From: an uncultured bacterium
GTDB lineage: Bacteria > Verrucomicrobiota > Kiritimatiellia > RFP12 > UBA1067
DNA: 64,000 bases
Assembly: GCA_902799955.1 (NCBI GenBank)
Contig: CADCCQ010000009.1
Coordinates: 114,942 to 178,941 of the forward strand
Direction: 5' to 3'
Position numbers and translations under genes: made by a program. Below the pieces are notes generated by a model, which saw only the letters and a list, made by a program, of their open reading frames with translations, made no database searches and was not told the origin of the DNA. This document shows, piece after piece, positions 1 through 7,285 of the stretch. Position 1 is the first letter of the stretch; every line of letters begins with the position of its first letter.

Positions 1-837
1 CAGCCCCGCGACCTGCCAGCATCCCGTGGCCCAGCGGCAGAGCTGGCGCCACATGTGGCGGACGGTGACGGGCTGCTCGTCGGCGTACTCCGCCTCCGGA
101 ACGTACCCGATCCTGCGGCCGGCGATGTTGCTCTGCACGGAGAACTCGACGTCCTCGGTCATCGTCTTCGTGCGCCAGCCGTCCTTGCCGAGTATCGAGA
201 GCATGAACGCGAAGCCAGTGCCGGTGAGCTTGCCGGAGAGCGCGAGCTTGGTGCGCACGCGGTTGGAGAGCTCGTTCATCAGGTTCCAGTAGACCGTGTA
301 CCATCCGGAGATGACGTTCGCCCTCGCGTTGGAGGACATGCGCCGCCCGGTGGCGATGAGCTCGCCGTCGTTGAGCGCGTCGTTCATCGCGTCGAGCCAC
401 TGGCGCGAGACGACGTTGTCCGCGTCGAATATCGCGACGGCGTCGTATCCGCCGCGCTCGCGCACCTTGTCGAGGCCCCATGCGAGCACGTCGCCCTTGC
501 CCGAGCTCGGGACGGTCTTCTCGAACACCGTCGCGCCCGCCGCGCGCGCGACCTCGGCCGTGCGGTCGGAGCAGTTGTCGGCGAGGACGATCACCTCGCG
601 GAACTCCTTCGGGTAGTCCGACATGAGTATGCTCTTCACCGGGAGGCGTATGACGCGCTCCTCGTTCCTGGCGCAGATCAGCACCGCGAAGCGGAGCTTG
701 CGGTCGGACTTAGCCGGCTTCCTCCTCGGGAGGAAGAGGCCGAGCGAGACCACGAGCGTGGACCAGATGAAGACCAACGCGAGTATGCAGAGCAGAAGGT
801 CCAGCGTCACCATCACATTGCCGCCGTCATTTATCAT
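1..837 (-). CDS. Family 2 glycosyltransferase (3' end beyond window)
   Basis: Membrane-associated GT2 glycosyltransferase, open through the first base of the window, so its C-terminus is missing. The visible 279 codons start at ATG 837 and overlap the upstream acyltransferase stop by 11 bases. An N-terminal hydrophobic segment (about residues 8-28) is followed by the GT-A fold: CARNEE nucleotide-binding region, DNCSDRT, the metal-binding acidic motif DADN, the acceptor-side acidic motif ED (EDVEFSV) and a Q-x-x-R-W motif (RQLCRWATG). GT-A fold plus QxxRW is typical of processive or chain-forming GT2 enzymes and of many lipid- or polysaccharide-modifying ones. It lies last in the hisD-lpxL-GT2 operon, so a role in envelope glycan or lipid A decoration is inferred from context only. 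Donor and acceptor cannot be read from the sequence. Confidence 0.85.
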   Translation of the reverse strand, partial: MINDGGNVMVTLDLLLCILALVFIWSTLVVSLGLFLPRRKPAKSDRKLRFAVLICARNEERVIRLPVKSILMSDYPKEFREVIVLADNCSDRTAEVARAAGATVFEKTVPSSGKGDVLAWGLDKVRERGGYDAVAIFDADNVVSRQWLDAMNDALNDGELIATGRRMSSNARANVISGWYTVYWNLMNELSNRVRTKLALSGKLTGTGFAFMLSILGKDGWRTKTMTEDVEFSVQSNIAGRRIGYVPEAEYADEQPVTVRHMWRQLCRWATGCWQVAGL

Positions 838-1648
838 CACGCCATCTCCTATGAGCCCAGAGGTACTGTTCGGGATACCGCCTTATGGCGTCGCCCAGGC
901 GGTCGTTCAGGACCTGCGCCGCCGCCTCCACGTCCGCGTCTCTGGGGAACGCGACGGGGGCGCCGCCCACCAGCTTGTAGCGGTAGGGTGCCGTGCGCAC
1001 AAACGATCCAACTACGATTCTGCGGCCGGAGCGTATCGCCAGCCTGGCCGCGCTTGTGAATGTCCTCGCCGGCCTCCCGAGGAACGTCAGCCGCGCGCCC
1101 TTGGACGTGTGCTGGTCCATGAGGATCGTCATCGCGGCCCTGTCCTCCTCCCACTTCCTGAGGATGCCCGTCGTGAAGCCGTGGTTCTTGTCGATGATCG
1201 TGACCGGCCCCCTGAAATGGTGCTTTGCCATCCACCCTGCGACGAGTTTGTTGTTCATCACCCTGGCGATGGCCATCATCGGGCGGGCGAACGAGAGGAT
1301 GTTCGTCGCCGCCTCCCAGACGCCGTGGTGCGAGCTGACGAGCAGGATGGGCTCGTCCGGCGTGTCGAGGAGCAGCTTCACCGCGGCGGGGTCCGCCTCG
1401 CCGAAGTCGAGGTGCTCGCGCCAGTTGCCGGCGTTGACGACGCCCGGGACGCACAGCGCCTCGCAGACGTGCCCGGCGAGATGGCACCACGCCTTCTTCG
1501 CGATGCGCCTGGCCTCGGACTCGTCGGACGCGATGCCGCACTTGATGATGTTCGCCACGGAGAGGCGCCGCCGCCTTGGGAAAAACGGCCACAGGAGCGC
1601 GGCGAAGCCGGCTCCGAAACCGTAGGCGTGCCTCTGGACGAACGTCAT
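827..1648 (-). CDS. lpxL: Lipid A biosynthesis lysophospholipid acyltransferase (LpxL/HtrB family)
   Basis: Inner-membrane acyltransferase expected to transfer a secondary acyl chain from acyl-ACP to a Kdo-lipid A precursor. The 273-residue protein has the family H-x4-E catalytic motif (HHGVWE), the RP-containing central region (GRPARTF) and the diagnostic C-terminal block RYPEQYLWAHRRW. It is shorter than the roughly 306-residue E. coli LpxL, mainly because it lacks most of the N-terminal membrane anchor. Its ATG overlaps the hisD stop as ATGA (1645-1648), so the two are translationally coupled. The gene shows that the organism makes lipid A. Whether it adds laurate, myristate or another chain cannot be told; LpxM- or LpxP-type specificity is possible. 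Confidence 0.88.
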   Translation of the reverse strand: MTFVQRHAYGFGAGFAALLWPFFPRRRRLSVANIIKCGIASDESEARRIAKKAWCHLAGHVCEALCVPGVVNAGNWREHLDFGEADPAAVKLLLDTPDEPILLVSSHHGVWEAATNILSFARPMMAIARVMNNKLVAGWMAKHHFRGPVTIIDKNHGFTTGILRKWEEDRAAMTILMDQHTSKGARLTFLGRPARTFTSAARLAIRSGRRIVVGSFVRTAPYRYKLVGGAPVAFPRDADVEAAAQVLNDRLGDAIRRYPEQYLWAHRRWRDDK

Positions 1649-2964
1649 CTTGAAGATATTCCCTCCCTGGCCTTCTTCCCTGCGGCTGCGCCCTGGAAGC
1701 GGATCGTCGCGGCGCGGCCGTGGGCGTCGAGGCCCTCAACCTTCGCGAACGCCTCGATGGAACGCCGCGTCTCCGCGAGGTCAGCCTCGGTGAACGAGAC
1801 GAAGCTGTGGCGACGGCGGAAGTCGTCCGGCGTCAGCCCGTTGAACATGTTCGCCGCGCCGCCCGTCGGGAGGACGTGGCTCGGCCCGGCGACGAAGTCG
1901 CCTGCGGACTCCGGGGTCCACGGCCCGGCGAACACCGCGCCCGCCGCGCGCACTCCCTTCATCACCCCAAGGGCGTTCTTCGTCATTATCTCGAAATGCT
2001 CCGGCGCGAAACGGTTGACGGTCTCGAGGCCGTCGGCGACGGACTTCGCGACGGCGATGAGGATGCCGCCCCGGTCGATGACGCGCTTCACGATGTCCCT
2101 GCGCGAAAGCGACTCGCACTGCGAGAGGACCTCCGCCTTCACCTCCTCGGCGAACCGGCGCGACGTGGCGACGCATAGCGACTTCTCCCATCCGCTGCCG
2201 TGCTCCGCCTGCGAGAGGAGATCCGCCGCGACCCACTTCGCCGGCACCGAGCCGTCGGCGAGGACCGCGATCTCGCTTGGCCCCGCGACCTGGTCGATCG
2301 CGACGTATCCGTAGACCTGGCGCTTCGCGGCGGTCACGAACGCGTTGCCCGGCCCGGCGATCTTCTGTACCTTGCGGCATGTCTTAGTGCCGAACGCCAT
2401 CATGCCGACGGCCTGTATTCCGCCGACGCGGTAGACCTCCGTCGCGCCGGCGAGCGCGAGCGCGTAGAGGAGTACGGGGTTGACCTCGCCCGTCCTGCCC
2501 GCCGGCGTGCAGGCGACGATCTCCTTCACGCCCGCCGCCTTGGCGAGAGTAACGGTGTGGATGGAGGTGGACGCCAGCGGCGCGGTGCCGCCGGGGACGT
2601 ACACGCCGACGCGGTCCATCGGCGTGTAGAACTCGCCCTCGCTTCCGCCGCGCGGCGTCTTGATGGACCACGCGGCCCTGAGCGACGCCTTCGCGAAGCG
2701 CATGACGCGCCTGTGCGCGTCCCTCACCGCCGCCGCGACGCCTTTGTCGATCGACGCCTCCAGCGCCTTCAGGTCGAATGCGACCCTCAGGTCGCGCCCC
2801 TTGAAGCCCTCGAATTTCGCAACATAGCGGCGCACCGCCGCGTCGCCCTCGCGACGCACGGCGGCAAGCACCTCGCGCGCGGCCGTCTCCGCCTCCTCGG
2901 GGAAGGCGGGGCGCGCGTTGAACCGCTCCACGAGCGGGCTGTCCGTGTCAACTATTTTCAGCAT
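1645..2964 (-). CDS. hisD: Histidinol dehydrogenase
   Basis: Zinc-dependent, NAD-linked enzyme catalysing the last two steps of histidine biosynthesis, L-histidinol to L-histidine. Length (439 residues) is normal. Family landmarks are present: AGPGNAFVTAAKRQVYG, GPSEIAVLAD, the zinc-ligand region SQAEHGSGWE (Gln and His), the catalytic Glu-His pair in FAPEHFE, and GPSHVLPTGGAA near the C-terminus. It heads the operon hisD-lpxL-GT2. No Shine-Dalgarno sequence is visible before the ATG, and a perfect TATAAT ends only six bases upstream, so the mRNA is probably leaderless. hisF lies just upstream in the same orientation but ends 67 bases away and has its own promoter. Confidence 0.95.
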   Translation of the reverse strand: MLKIVDTDSPLVERFNARPAFPEEAETAAREVLAAVRREGDAAVRRYVAKFEGFKGRDLRVAFDLKALEASIDKGVAAAVRDAHRRVMRFAKASLRAAWSIKTPRGGSEGEFYTPMDRVGVYVPGGTAPLASTSIHTVTLAKAAGVKEIVACTPAGRTGEVNPVLLYALALAGATEVYRVGGIQAVGMMAFGTKTCRKVQKIAGPGNAFVTAAKRQVYGYVAIDQVAGPSEIAVLADGSVPAKWVAADLLSQAEHGSGWEKSLCVATSRRFAEEVKAEVLSQCESLSRRDIVKRVIDRGGILIAVAKSVADGLETVNRFAPEHFEIMTKNALGVMKGVRAAGAVFAGPWTPESAGDFVAGPSHVLPTGGAANMFNGLTPDDFRRRHSFVSFTEADLAETRRSIEAFAKVEGLDAHGRAATIRFQGAAAGKKAREGISSR

Positions 2965-2970
2965 AAGCCT

Positions 2971-2976
2971 ATTATA
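2971..2976 (-). promoter_or_regulatory. hisD promoter, extended -10, likely leaderless start
   Basis: On the minus strand the sequence reads TGATATAATAGGCTTATG. The TATAAT box (2976 to 2971) has the extended TGn element, and no good -35 is visible at 16-18 bp. Only six bases separate the box from the hisD ATG, so the expected transcription start falls at or one base before the A of the start codon. Confidence 0.6.
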
Positions 2977-3031
2977 TCATTTCCCACGGACAATTGCCAT
3001 TGATATTTAACGGATTTCGACAATGCCGCGG

Positions 3032-3796
3032 TCAGTCCCTCACCTCGAAACCGGCGGCCTTCAGGAATTTCTTGAGCTCCGGAATCGCTATGATGTTGAA
3101 GTGGAATACGCTCGCGCCCAGGAGGACGTTCGCGCCCGCGGCGGCCGCGTCAGCGAAGTGCTGCATCGTCCCCGCGCCGCCGGACGCCACGACGTCAGCG
3201 TCGGTGATGCCGCGGATCATCCTGATGAGCGGGAGGTCGAAGCCCGTGCGCGCCCCGTCGGTGGACTTCGAGGTGGGGAGTATGCACTTCACGCCGAAGT
3301 CGTTCACTCTGCGCGCCCATTCGAGGGCGTCCACGCCGGTCGCCGTGCGCCCGCCGTCGATGAACACCTCGTAGCCGCTAGGCATTGCGCCGCTCTGCGC
3401 GACGTCGATCGCCACCGTCACCCTGTCCGCGCCGAACTCCTTGATCATCTCGGCGATGAGCTCCGGCTTTCGGAACGCGGCGGACGACGTCGAGATCTTG
3501 TCCGCGCCGGCCTTGAGGACCTCCTCCGCGGCGGCGACGGAGCTTATTCCCCCGCCCATCGTGAAGGGGACGGTCTTGACCTCCGCCACGCGCCTCACGA
3601 CGTCCAGCATCGTCGCGCGCCCCTGGACGGTCGCGGTGATGTCGAGCATCGCGATTTCGTCCGCCCCCGCGGCGCAGTACGCGCGGCAGCACTCCACGGG
3701 GTCGCCGGCGTCCTTGATGTTCACGAAGTTGACGCCCTTGACCACGCGCCCGTTCATCATGTCCAGGCACGGCATTATGACTAGTTGCTTGTTCAT
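3032..3796 (-). CDS. hisF: Imidazole glycerol phosphate synthase cyclase subunit HisF
   Basis: Cyclase subunit of the HisF-HisH complex. It closes the imidazole ring of imidazole glycerol phosphate and releases AICAR, using ammonia delivered from HisH glutaminase. The 254-residue (beta/alpha)8 barrel has the N-terminal catalytic Asp in MPCLDMMNGRVVKGV, the second catalytic Asp in VAIDV, the first phosphate loop TMGGGI and the second ASGGAG, and the TSKSTDGARTGFD loop. hisH is not in the window. The start at 3796 is preceded by a clear GAAAGGA ribosome site and by its own extended -10 promoter. hisD follows 67 bases downstream from a separate promoter. Confidence 0.95.
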   Translation of the reverse strand: MNKQLVIMPCLDMMNGRVVKGVNFVNIKDAGDPVECCRAYCAAGADEIAMLDITATVQGRATMLDVVRRVAEVKTVPFTMGGGISSVAAAEEVLKAGADKISTSSAAFRKPELIAEMIKEFGADRVTVAIDVAQSGAMPSGYEVFIDGGRTATGVDALEWARRVNDFGVKCILPTSKSTDGARTGFDLPLIRMIRGITDADVVASGGAGTMQHFADAAAAGANVLLGASVFHFNIIAIPELKKFLKAAGFEVRD

Positions 3797-3823
3797 TGTC
3801 TTCCTTTCGGTTGGATTCAGAAT

Positions 3824-3829
3824 ATTATA
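3824..3829 (-). promoter_or_regulatory. hisF promoter, extended -10
   Basis: The minus strand reads TGTGATATAATATTC, a perfect TATAAT with TGn extension at 3829-3824, about 27 bases before the hisF start. A convincing -35 hexamer is absent. The leader contains the hisF ribosome-binding site. Confidence 0.6.
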
Positions 3830-3840
3830 TCACAACAAAG

Positions 3841-5043
3841 CTATTTGCGGGAGGCGGTCGGCTCGAATGCCTCGATTACAGGCTCGTCGCCATCCTGCAC
3901 CTTCAGGACTGCGAACTCGACCTCCACCGCGCCCTTCGCCTTTGCCGCGGACGGAAGCGTGGACCTGCCCTTTGACGATTTCACGGACGCGTACTCTTCG
4001 TGGACCATCTGCCCGGCGTCGTTGAAATAGCGCATCCTGAGGTTGACCGGAGGCGACTTTGGCTTCTTCCTGAGGGCGATGCCCGGGGAGATCACCCTTG
4101 TCCCAGGGGGGATCTTGATGCGCTTTACCGCAACGACGGGCGGCTTCTGCTCGGCTGGTTTTGCCGGCGAATGGCTTGCCGCCATTACCGTCGCGTTTGT
4201 CGGCGCGGCGGGAGCCGCAGGCGCATGCCCGCCGGCGTCCGCGCCCGCGGCGTCGACTGCCGGCGGCTTCCGCGTCAGCGTCCACGTAGCGACTGCGGCG
4301 AGAGCCGCGGCGGTTGCGACGGCCGTCGCCGCCAGCCACTTCCTCGCCTTGCCTGCCGGGCGTCCGCGCTGCATGACGGACGACACCGCGAAGGGGAGGC
4401 TGCGGAATTCCACGGTTCCCTCCGCGTCGTCGTAGATGACGTAGGTCGAGAGGCACTTCCCGTCGCATTCCCTCGGATAGCCGACGGAACCGGGGTTGAC
4501 GATGTACCTTTTGCCGTCCTCTAGCGTGAAGTCCTGCGGGTCGGTGCGGTAGACGACGCCGGACTGCCCAGTCAGGAATATGCACGGCACGTGCGTGTGG
4601 CCGACGAAGACGATCTGTGCGTCGGTTGCGTCGAACGTCGCCTTTGCGTCCGACTCGCTTTCGACGTAGTAGAACTTCGGCGGGTCGAAGAGGTCCCCGT
4701 GCGCCGCGACGGCCCCGCCGAACTGGCAGGTGTAGGGGAGGGCCTTCAGCCAGGCGATGTCGTCGGCGGAGAGCGCTTCGCGGTGGCGCGCGGCGGCGTC
4801 GCCCGCAAGGTCGATGAACTCCTCGGCGCCGCCCCTGCCGGACACCGCGTCGTCGTGGTTGCCGGCGATGACGACTCTGCACGACGACCTGACGAGCGCG
4901 ACGGCCTCCGACGGCGACGGGCCGTAGCCGACGATGTCGCCGAGGCATACGAAGTCGTCCGCGCCCGCGGCGCGCGCGTCGGCGAGCACCTTCGCGAGCG
5001 CGGATTCGTTTGCGTGGACGTCTGAGATTACGGCGTGCTTCAT
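3841..5043 (-). CDS. Membrane-anchored calcineurin-like metallophosphoesterase (YfcE/PF12850 type) with C-terminal extension
   Basis: Dinuclear-metal phosphoesterase with an unusual anchored tail. I place the start at ATG 5043 because the metal-binding fold begins immediately (MKHAVISDVHAN). Motifs in order: D-x-H (SDVHAN), GDIVGYGP, GNHD, AAHGD and GHTH (VFVGHTHVP), occupying about residues 1-235. A hydrophobic helix near residues 250-272 follows, then an Ala/Pro-rich linker and about 100 residues of basic, beta-rich sequence that I do not recognise. Related single-domain proteins hydrolyse phosphodiesters or nucleotides; substrate here is unknown. The catalytic domain lies before the helix and would be cytoplasmic, with the tail outside, if there is no upstream signal. 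It is five bases downstream of the SDR gene and probably cotranscribed. Confidence 0.85.
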   Translation of the reverse strand: MKHAVISDVHANESALAKVLADARAAGADDFVCLGDIVGYGPSPSEAVALVRSSCRVVIAGNHDDAVSGRGGAEEFIDLAGDAAARHREALSADDIAWLKALPYTCQFGGAVAAHGDLFDPPKFYYVESESDAKATFDATDAQIVFVGHTHVPCIFLTGQSGVVYRTDPQDFTLEDGKRYIVNPGSVGYPRECDGKCLSTYVIYDDAEGTVEFRSLPFAVSSVMQRGRPAGKARKWLAATAVATAAALAAVATWTLTRKPPAVDAAGADAGGHAPAAPAAPTNATVMAASHSPAKPAEQKPPVVAVKRIKIPPGTRVISPGIALRKKPKSPPVNLRMRYFNDAGQMVHEEYASVKSSKGRSTLPSAAKAKGAVEVEFAVLKVQDGDEPVIEAFEPTASRK

Positions 5044-5048
5044 CGGCG

Positions 5049-5813
5049 TTACAGAACCTTCGGGCGCCCGGACGATATCTTGTCCGGGACCAGCCTGTTG
5101 ACGAGCCCGTTGATCCACGCCGGCAGGACCGAAAGCGCCCACGTCGCGAAGCGCATCGGCCACGGGAACGCGATCAGCCCGACGTTCCTGTCGACGCGCG
5201 AGAGGATGACGCGCGCCGCCTTGTCCGCATCCATCAGGAATGGCATCGGGCACGTGTTCGCGGCGGTGAGGCGCGAGCGGACGAACCCGGGGCATACGAC
5301 GGACACCCTGATGCCCTCCTTCCTGAGCGCGCCCCTGAGCGCGAGCCCCCACGTCTTCACGCACGCCTTTGTCGCGGAGTACGACGGGCAGCTCGCCAGC
5401 GGCCCGTACCCGGCAATCGAGGCGGTTATGACGATCTGCCCGCCGGCGCCGCGAGCGCGGAACGCCTCCAGGGCGGGGAGCACGGCGTTGACCGTGCCGT
5501 CGACGTTCGTCGCGAACGTCCGCCTCACGTTCTCCTCGCTCTCCACGCCCGTCCCCACGCCGGCGTTCGCGAACACCCTGTCGAGCGGCGCGGCGTCGTC
5601 GCACGAGCGTATCCACTCGCGCATCGCGCCTTCTTCCGCCACGTCTACGACGCGCCCGTGGGCGGACGCGCCGAGCGCGCGGCACTCGGCGAGCGCCTCG
5701 TCGAGGCGCGACGCGTCGCGCCCGCACAGGAAGAGGCGGTCGCCCCTCCTTGCGCATTCCACCGCCAGCGCCCTGCCTATGCCGGAACTGGCCCCTGTTA
5801 TTAGAACATTCAT
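5049..5813 (-). CDS. Short-chain dehydrogenase/reductase
   Basis: NAD(P)-dependent oxidoreductase of the classical SDR family, 254 residues from ATG 5813. The TGASSGIG nucleotide-binding motif begins at residue 6, which fixes the start; an upstream in-frame ATG lies within the duplicated promoter region and would add an unrelated 26 residues. Further landmarks are FANAGVG (NAG motif), the catalytic Ser in ITASIAGYG and the YSATK active-site Tyr/Lys. The C-terminal part is hydrophobic (PMRFATWALSVLPAWINGL), as in SDRs acting on lipidic substrates. It heads a pair with the metallophosphoesterase. Substrate is unknown. Confidence 0.85.
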   Translation of the reverse strand: MNVLITGASSGIGRALAVECARRGDRLFLCGRDASRLDEALAECRALGASAHGRVVDVAEEGAMREWIRSCDDAAPLDRVFANAGVGTGVESEENVRRTFATNVDGTVNAVLPALEAFRARGAGGQIVITASIAGYGPLASCPSYSATKACVKTWGLALRGALRKEGIRVSVVCPGFVRSRLTAANTCPMPFLMDADKAARVILSRVDRNVGLIAFPWPMRFATWALSVLPAWINGLVNRLVPDKISSGRPKVL

Positions 5814-5824
5814 CGCTGTCTGAT

Positions 5825-5853
5825 ATTCTACCAAAACAAAACATGGTTGTCTA
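5825..5853 (-). promoter_or_regulatory. SDR operon promoter
   Basis: On the minus strand a TAGACA -35 (5853-5848) is separated by 17 bp from TGG-TAGAAT (-10 at 5830-5825). The predicted start is only a few bases from the ATG at 5813, and no Shine-Dalgarno is visible. The -35 lies inside the tandemly duplicated 75-bp unit; the equivalent -10 of the distal copy reads TGGAAT. Confidence 0.55.
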
Positions 5854-5980
5854 CACCTCCGTGAATCCAGCATCTTCGTCAGGACGTGCATTCACAGGTA
5901 TTCCACCAAAACAAAACATGGTTGTCTACACCTCCGTGAATCCAGCATCTTCGTCAGGACGTGCATTCACAGGTATTCCA
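5831..5980. repeat. Perfect 75-bp tandem duplication between divergent genes
   Basis: Two directly adjacent 75-bp units, 5831-5905 and 5906-5980, appear identical base for base. Each contains an interrupted inverted repeat (GTGAATCCAGCA facing TGCATTCAC) with about 14 bases between the arms. The pair fills most of the space between the SDR gene (minus) and galM (plus). It has no coding potential that I trust and no flanking target duplication. Confidence 0.95.
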
Positions 5981-6030
5981 CTTCCCCTCCCCCCGTCTCC
6001 ACAAGAGGAATGTCGCATTCATTTTTTGGT

Positions 6031-6058
6031 TTTGTTTTTCGCGGAAGTGTGCTACACT
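6031..6058 (+). promoter_or_regulatory. galM operon promoter (weak)
   Basis: TGC-TACACT (extended -10, box 6053-6058) lies 40 bases before the galM start, preceded by a T-rich region with TTTGTT at 6031-6036 (16-bp spacing). The -10 matches consensus at four positions plus the TGn. GAAAGGAG just before the ATG is the ribosome site. The promoter may serve the whole galM-aroCB-murCB-birA run, since no other promoter is visible there. Confidence 0.4.
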
Positions 6059-6097
6059 ATTCTACAGCAGTCAACATCACGAAAGGAGACATCGAAT

Positions 6098-7261
6098 ATG
6101 TTCCAGCCGAAAACACGCCTGGCGATCGCGTCGGGCATCGCAGTGGCGGCCATGGCCGCATTCGCAGCGCCGAAGATCACGTCGCGCCCGTTCGGGAAGA
6201 CGTCGGACGGAAGCGCAGCCACGTTGTACACCCTCAGGAGCCGCGGAGGCCTCGTCCTAGAGGTGACGGACTTCGGCGGCCGCCTCGTGCGCGCCTACGC
6301 GCCCGACAGGTACGGCAACCTCGCGGACGTCACGCTCGGCTGGAACACGCCCGCCGAATACGAGAAGCTCGGCTTCTCGATGGGCACGCTCATCGGGCGC
6401 TACGGCAACCGCATCGCCGACGGCAAGTTCACGCTCGACGGCAAGGTCTACCAGCTCCCCATCAACGAGGAGAAGAACACTCCCGCGACGCAGCGCCACT
6501 GCAACCTCCACAGCGGACCCAAGGGCTGGGACTCGAAGGTCTGGAAGGCCAGGCCGTTCGTGAAGGGCGGCGCGCAGTGCCTCGAGCTGACCTACGTCTC
6601 CGCCGACGGGGAGATGGGCTTCCCGGGGACCGTGACCGTCAAGGTCGTCTACAGGGTCCTGCCGCGCAACATCTGGAGAGTCGAGTACGAGGCCACCACC
6701 GACAAGCCGACGGTCATCAACCCGACCCACCACTCCTACTGGAACCTCGCCGGCGAGTCGAGCGGCAACGTCCTCAAGCAGGAGCTCCAGATCTTCGCCG
6801 ACAAGTACACGCAGACCACCCCGGGCCTGATCCCGACGAAGGACGCCCCGGTCGAGGGCACGGGCTTCGACTTCCGCAAGATGCGCCCGATCGGCGAGAA
6901 GGCCGCGCTCATGGCGGCGGACAAGTCGCTCGCGGCGATGGACAACTGGTACGACCACAACTTCGTCCTGCGCGGCGGCCCCCACAAGCTCCACGAGGCG
7001 GCGTTCATGCGCGACCCAGTCTCCGGAAGGGTGCTTGAGATCTGGACGACCGAGCCCTGCATGCAGATGTACGGCGCGCAGAACATGACGACGGAGCTTC
7101 CCGCGAAGGCAGCGGGCAAGACGCTCTGCCAGTTCGCCGGCGTCGCGCTCGAGACGCAGCACTACCCCGACTCCCCCAACAGGTCCGACTTCCCGTCCAC
7201 CGTCCTCAGGCCTGGCGAGACGTTCAAGAGCGTTACCGAGTACCGCTTCAAGGTCAAGTAG
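6098..7261 (+). CDS. galM: Exported aldose 1-epimerase (galactose mutarotase)
   Basis: Interconverts alpha and beta anomers of galactose or other aldoses. The 387-residue protein begins with a Sec-type signal peptide (residues 1-24, cleavage after AAFA likely), so it acts in the periplasm or outside, unlike cytoplasmic E. coli GalM. Family motifs: GRYGNRIADGKF, NLHSGPKGWD, NPTHHSYWNLAG with the catalytic histidine, and FAGVALETQHYPDSPN with the catalytic Glu. The start at 6098 has a good GAAAGGAG ribosome site and directly precedes the signal sequence. An exported mutarotase fits the secreted glycosidases of the window, preparing released sugars for uptake. aroCB follows after 24 bases. Confidence 0.93.
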   Translation: MFQPKTRLAIASGIAVAAMAAFAAPKITSRPFGKTSDGSAATLYTLRSRGGLVLEVTDFGGRLVRAYAPDRYGNLADVTLGWNTPAEYEKLGFSMGTLIGRYGNRIADGKFTLDGKVYQLPINEEKNTPATQRHCNLHSGPKGWDSKVWKARPFVKGGAQCLELTYVSADGEMGFPGTVTVKVVYRVLPRNIWRVEYEATTDKPTVINPTHHSYWNLAGESSGNVLKQELQIFADKYTQTTPGLIPTKDAPVEGTGFDFRKMRPIGEKAALMAADKSLAAMDNWYDHNFVLRGGPHKLHEAAFMRDPVSGRVLEIWTTEPCMQMYGAQNMTTELPAKAAGKTLCQFAGVALETQHYPDSPNRSDFPSTVLRPGETFKSVTEYRFKVK

Positions 7262-7285
7262 TCCCAAAGAGGAAGGGGGCCTGAC

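Noticed and set aside
5831..5980. CRISPR-like repeat
   Set aside because: The two units are directly adjacent without spacers, and no cas gene is present.
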